A stretch of 7,000 nt of DNA from Methanoregula sp. (GTDB lineage Archaea > Halobacteriota > Methanomicrobia > Methanomicrobiales > Methanospirillaceae), in the NCBI GenBank assembly GCA_028705545.1, contig JAQWDG010000098.1, positions 1 through 7,000 on the forward strand. The letters run 5' to 3'. Position 1 is the stretch's first letter, and every line of letters starts with the position of its first letter. Shown here piece after piece: positions 4,793 to 7,000 of the stretch. The notes below the pieces were generated by a model. It worked only from the letters and a program-made list of their open reading frames with translations, did not search any database and was not told the origin of the DNA. The translations under genes and the position numbers were made by a program.

Positions 4793-5619
4793 TTCTTTTC
4801 CTCCCCTGAAATCTCGCTTGTCTGTCTCTCCAGCTCGTCGGCCTGCTCCTTTACAAAGGAGAGCGCCTTTACCATTATCTCTTTTACCGGGAGCGATCCG
4901 TCGCCCTCGACCACGAAGATAAACCGGTCGGGTTCGGCAGTGATCCTGATCGCCGGTTCCTCGCCGATACCGCTCGCGAGGCAGGCCCGTTCGCAGAGCT
5001 TGCACATGGAGCAGTCGGGAAGCTTGCCTTCGATAACGGCAACCTTCTTGCCCTTGACTGCAAGGATGGTGCGCGGGCATTCATCCACGCACATCCCGCA
5101 CGCGTCGCAGGTATCGCTGATCGTGATGATCGGCTGGTTCTTGTACCCGCAGACGAGGGTCGGCTGCCATTTTGCATGCACCTTGCCCCTGTTGAGGACG
5201 GCGCGTGCCTCGATGACCAGTTTCTGTCCCTTCGTGAGTTTCACGATGGGGATGTTGTCGTACACGGGCGCAGCCTTGGGATCCTGCGGGATGAGGTCGC
5301 TTGAGGTGACCATTTTGGGGCCCTCAACGCTGAGCGTGTAGGTGACCGTGCAGGACGGGCAGCCTGCCCCTCCGCACGAACATGATTCCTGAGTCGAGTA
5401 ACTGCTGAGATCGGTCTTGATTGGGATGAGCCCGAGCCGGTGCGCCAGCATTTCGTCGAAGAGTGCGCTCGTGTTATCGTAGATGCGCACGTCCTCGATG
5501 GCAAGGGTCGGCACTTCGCCGATCATTGCACGCCGGAACGCATTGGCAAATCCGGGTCTCGCTCCCGAAAGGGTGAAACGTGCCAGATTGTCGTCCAGAC
5601 TCGCGAATTCGATCTCCAT
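4789..5619 (-). CDS. rpoD: DNA-directed RNA polymerase subunit D with two [4Fe-4S] motifs
   Basis: The archaeal counterpart of Rpb3 and bacterial alpha; with subunit L it nucleates polymerase assembly. The 276-residue protein has the alpha-type dimerisation region, with FANAFRRAMIGEVPTLAIEDV (24-44), DNTS (48-51) and HRLGLIPI (60-67). A cysteine loop C80, C82, C87, C90 follows, resembling the Rpb3 zinc site. A ferredoxin-like insertion carries C171, C174, C177, C181 (followed by P) and C203, C206, C209, C213, enough for two [4Fe-4S] clusters. In Methanosarcina such clusters are reported to influence D-L dimer stability and polymerase assembly. The start is the ATG at 5619, which gives MEIEF, overlaps the uS11 stop by one base (TGATG) and has GGAG upstream. 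An ATG 13 codons earlier lies inside uS11 and lacks family support. The C-terminal tail is charged (DELERQTSEISGEEKK). Confidence 0.97.
   Translation of the reverse strand: MEIEFASLDDNLARFTLSGARPGFANAFRRAMIGEVPTLAIEDVRIYDNTSALFDEMLAHRLGLIPIKTDLSSYSTQESCSCGGAGCPSCTVTYTLSVEGPKMVTSSDLIPQDPKAAPVYDNIPIVKLTKGQKLVIEARAVLNRGKVHAKWQPTLVCGYKNQPIITISDTCDACGMCVDECPRTILAVKGKKVAVIEGKLPDCSMCKLCERACLASGIGEEPAIRITAEPDRFIFVVEGDGSLPVKEIMVKALSFVKEQADELERQTSEISGEEKK
4800..4806 (-). promoter_or_regulatory. Strong Shine-Dalgarno site for eL18 inside the end of rpoD
   Basis: The minus strand reads GGGGAGG, seven bases before the eL18 ATG. It encodes the Ser-Gly-Glu stretch near the RpoD C-terminus, so the rpoD tail codons double as a ribosome binding site. 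It fixes the eL18 start at 4792. Confidence 0.7.
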
Positions 5620-6017
5620 CACACTCTCCTTCCCCGTCTGCCTCCCTTGGGACGGCATGAGTCATGCGGGACAGGCGTGACGTCTTCAATACGGCCGATG
5701 CGCATGCCGGCACGGGCAAGCGCACGGATTGCTGCCTGGGCACCGGGGCCGGGGCTGCGCTGTTTGCCCTGGCCGGGGGCGCGGACTTTCACATGGACGC
5801 CGACAATACCCTTTTCGCGGGCGATTGCGGCAACGTTGCCGGCCATCTGCATGGCGGCATACGGGGAACTCTCGTTCCGGTCCTGCTTGACGACCATGCC
5901 ACCGCTCGATTTGGTGACCGTCTCTGCACCGGAGAGGTCAGTAACGGTGATGATCGTGTTGTTAAAGGAGGCAAAGATGTGTGCAATGCCCCACTTTTCC
6001 TTCTCGTTTGCCGCCAT
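5619..6017 (-). CDS. rpsK: Small ribosomal subunit protein uS11
   Basis: A 132-residue protein of the 30S platform that contacts the mRNA exit region near the E site. Visible motifs are KWGIAHIFASFNNTIITVTDLSG (8-30), VKQDRNESSPYAAMQMA (43-59), GVHVKVRAPGQGKQ (72-85), GPGAQAAIRALARAGM (90-105) and the basic ending TPVPHDSCRPKGGRRGRRV, standard for archaeal and eukaryotic uS11. ATG at 6017 lies one base after the uS4 stop, with a GGGGTGA Shine-Dalgarno (6024-6030) reading through the uS4 end. The stop overlaps the rpoD start. The order uS13-uS4-uS11-RpoD is the archaeal form of the alpha operon. Confidence 0.98.
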   Translation of the reverse strand: MAANEKEKWGIAHIFASFNNTIITVTDLSGAETVTKSSGGMVVKQDRNESSPYAAMQMAGNVAAIAREKGIVGVHVKVRAPGQGKQRSPGPGAQAAIRALARAGMRIGRIEDVTPVPHDSCRPKGGRRGRRV

Positions 6018-6018
6018 T

Positions 6019-6603
6019 TTAGTTCACCCCTGCGCCGGTTGCCGGGCCTGATGCCGCCGCACCGGCGGGCCTGGTAATACGGGTCCGCTCTGCATGGGAT
6101 GCGTCGGTGAACGGCGATTTGCCGTAGTAGGCGACGCCGTTTTCCTCACTGCGCTTTACAATGTATCCCGGAACGGTGACACGCTGGCCGTTGATCGCGA
6201 TGTGGCCGTGGGTGACGAACTGGCGTGCCTGCTTCGGCGAGCGGGCGAGGCCTTTCCTATAGACAATCGTCTGGAGCCGGCGTTCGAGATGGGAAGTTAC
6301 CTTGAGTGCGAGGACGTTGTCGATGTCTGCCTCGGCACCGAGGAGCCCCGTGCGCTGCATGTGGCTGATAAGCTCGGCCTTCTTTGCCTCGACACGCTCC
6401 TGTGCAGTGCCGTTCGACATAAGGGCGAGCAGTTCACGGGCAGCCTTGCGGTACTTCCTCAGGTGGCTCTGGGCTTTCCAGACCTCGCGCTTGTTGCGCA
6501 GGCCGTACTCGATCACGAGCCGGGTCTCTTCCTCGATCCGGGTCTTCTCCCACGGGCGCTTGGGCGTCTGGTAGGACTTGTGGTTCTTACCTGGGTATCC
6601 CAT
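6019..6603 (-). CDS. rpsD: Small ribosomal subunit protein uS4, archaeal type
   Basis: A 194-residue primary 16S rRNA-binding protein that starts assembly of the 30S body. The N-terminal GYPGKNHKSYQTPKRPWEKTR (2-22) is the archaeal/eukaryotic (S9-like) form, without the bacterial zinc-type N-terminus. The S4 RNA-binding domain spans about 108-153 and includes RRLQTIVYRKGLARSPKQAR (108-127) and HGHIAINGQRVTVPGY (132-147). The C-terminus (179-194) is a low-complexity Ala/Gly/Pro tail, common in archaeal uS4 but variable. ATG at 6603 comes two bases after the uS13 stop. In bacteria S4 autoregulates the alpha operon; whether it does so here is unknown. Confidence 0.97.
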   Translation of the reverse strand: MGYPGKNHKSYQTPKRPWEKTRIEEETRLVIEYGLRNKREVWKAQSHLRKYRKAARELLALMSNGTAQERVEAKKAELISHMQRTGLLGAEADIDNVLALKVTSHLERRLQTIVYRKGLARSPKQARQFVTHGHIAINGQRVTVPGYIVKRSEENGVAYYGKSPFTDASHAERTRITRPAGAAASGPATGAGVN

Positions 6604-6605
6604 GA

Positions 6606-7000
6606 TCAGTTCGCCGCCCCTTGGGTGCCTTCTCTCTTCTTACTGACACCGACAGTTATACCGGTTCTGCCGGTCGACTTGGTGCGCTGCCCGCGGACCT
6701 TCTGGCCGGTTTCGTGCCGGATGCCCCGGTAGCAGCGGATCTTCCTCATCATGTTGACATCTTCGTCGCGGGTGAGCGTGACATCGGTGCCGATAAGGTG
6801 CTTGTCCTCGCCGGTATACACATCCTTGGGCCGGTTGGCCATCCACGCAGGGATGCTCGCGGCGTACTTTTCAACTGCGGCGCGGATACGGTTGACCGAC
6901 TCCTCGTCAAGGAGACCGAGCTTTGCATACTCGTCTACCTTGGCCATCCGGGAGATGATCGTTGAGGTGTGCCTGCCGATACCCTTGATACCGGTCAGTG
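6606..7000 (-). CDS. rpsM: Small ribosomal subunit protein uS13, 5' end outside window
   Basis: A protein of the 30S head that contributes to bridges with the large subunit and contacts P-site tRNA through its basic tail. About 130 C-terminal residues are visible. The frame runs open to position 7000, beginning LTGIKGIGRHTSTIISRMAK, which is the conserved helix-hairpin region near the N-terminus of uS13. An apparent start at the ATG at 6947 is therefore internal, and the true start lies upstream of the window, probably 15 to 25 residues earlier. Downstream come ANRPKDVYTGEDKHLIGTDV, then the core MMRKIRCYRGIRHETGQKVRGQRTKSTGRTG, the archaeal/eukaryotic signature, and a lysine-rich end. The stop lies two bases before the uS4 ATG. 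Confidence 0.97.
   Translation of the reverse strand, partial: LTGIKGIGRHTSTIISRMAKVDEYAKLGLLDEESVNRIRAAVEKYAASIPAWMANRPKDVYTGEDKHLIGTDVTLTRDEDVNMMRKIRCYRGIRHETGQKVRGQRTKSTGRTGITVGVSKKREGTQGAAN

Noticed and set aside
5620..5658. Thirteen-codon N-terminal extension of RpoD
   Set aside because: It lies within the uS11 coding region and is polar and unconserved. The TGATG overlap start with GGAG upstream fits better.
1..7000. Search for mobile elements, CRISPR arrays, toxin or defence genes
   Set aside because: There are no transposase or integrase motifs, no spaced direct repeats, no long terminal inverted repeats and no composition break. The tRNA is not flanked by an integrase or an attachment-site duplication.

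Overview
The window looks like chromosomal DNA of a fairly GC-rich euryarchaeon. Every protein that can be recognised is of archaeal type: RNA polymerase subunits D, N and K, the archaeal forms of uS13, uS4, uS11, uL13, uS9 and uS2, and eL18, which bacteria lack. RpoD carries eight cysteines for two [4Fe-4S] clusters plus a zinc-loop-like cysteine set, as known from methanogens such as Methanosarcina. Together with the GC content and the halobacterial/methanomicrobial style of enolase, this suggests a Methanomicrobia-type methanogen, perhaps Methanomicrobiales. That genus-level placement is inference.

All 14 genes lie on the minus strand and are very tightly packed, so transcription runs from position 7000 towards 1. 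In that order the window holds: rpsM (uS13, 5' end outside the window), rpsD (uS4), rpsK (uS11), rpoD, eL18, rplM (uL13), rpsI (uS9), rpoN, tRNA-Pro(CGG), rpoK, eno (enolase), rpsB (uS2), a MEMO1-family gene, and the first 130 codons of mevalonate kinase (3' end outside the window). Many junctions are stop/start overlaps or gaps of 1 to 15 bases. The larger gaps are uS9 to rpoN (28 bases), tRNA to rpoK (51 bases) and rpsB to MEMO (63 bases). No stretch over 70 bases lacks a gene.

Functionally this is the conserved archaeal 'alpha-operon-like' cluster. It makes small-subunit proteins that assemble early, the D subunit that nucleates RNA polymerase assembly, its small partner N, and K. It then runs through enolase and uS2 into the MEMO and mevalonate (isoprenoid lipid) genes. 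A proline tRNA sits inside the protein-coding run. Two genes (rpoN and mevalonate kinase) appear to start at TTG, and rpoK is only 57 codons, so automated calls are likely to err there.

I found no mobile element, CRISPR array, foreign-looking gene or undescribed system. The points worth a second look are the embedded tRNA, the TTG starts, the hairpin plus TATA-like box between rpsB and MEMO, the MEMO/mevalonate kinase coupling, and the cysteine content of RpoD.
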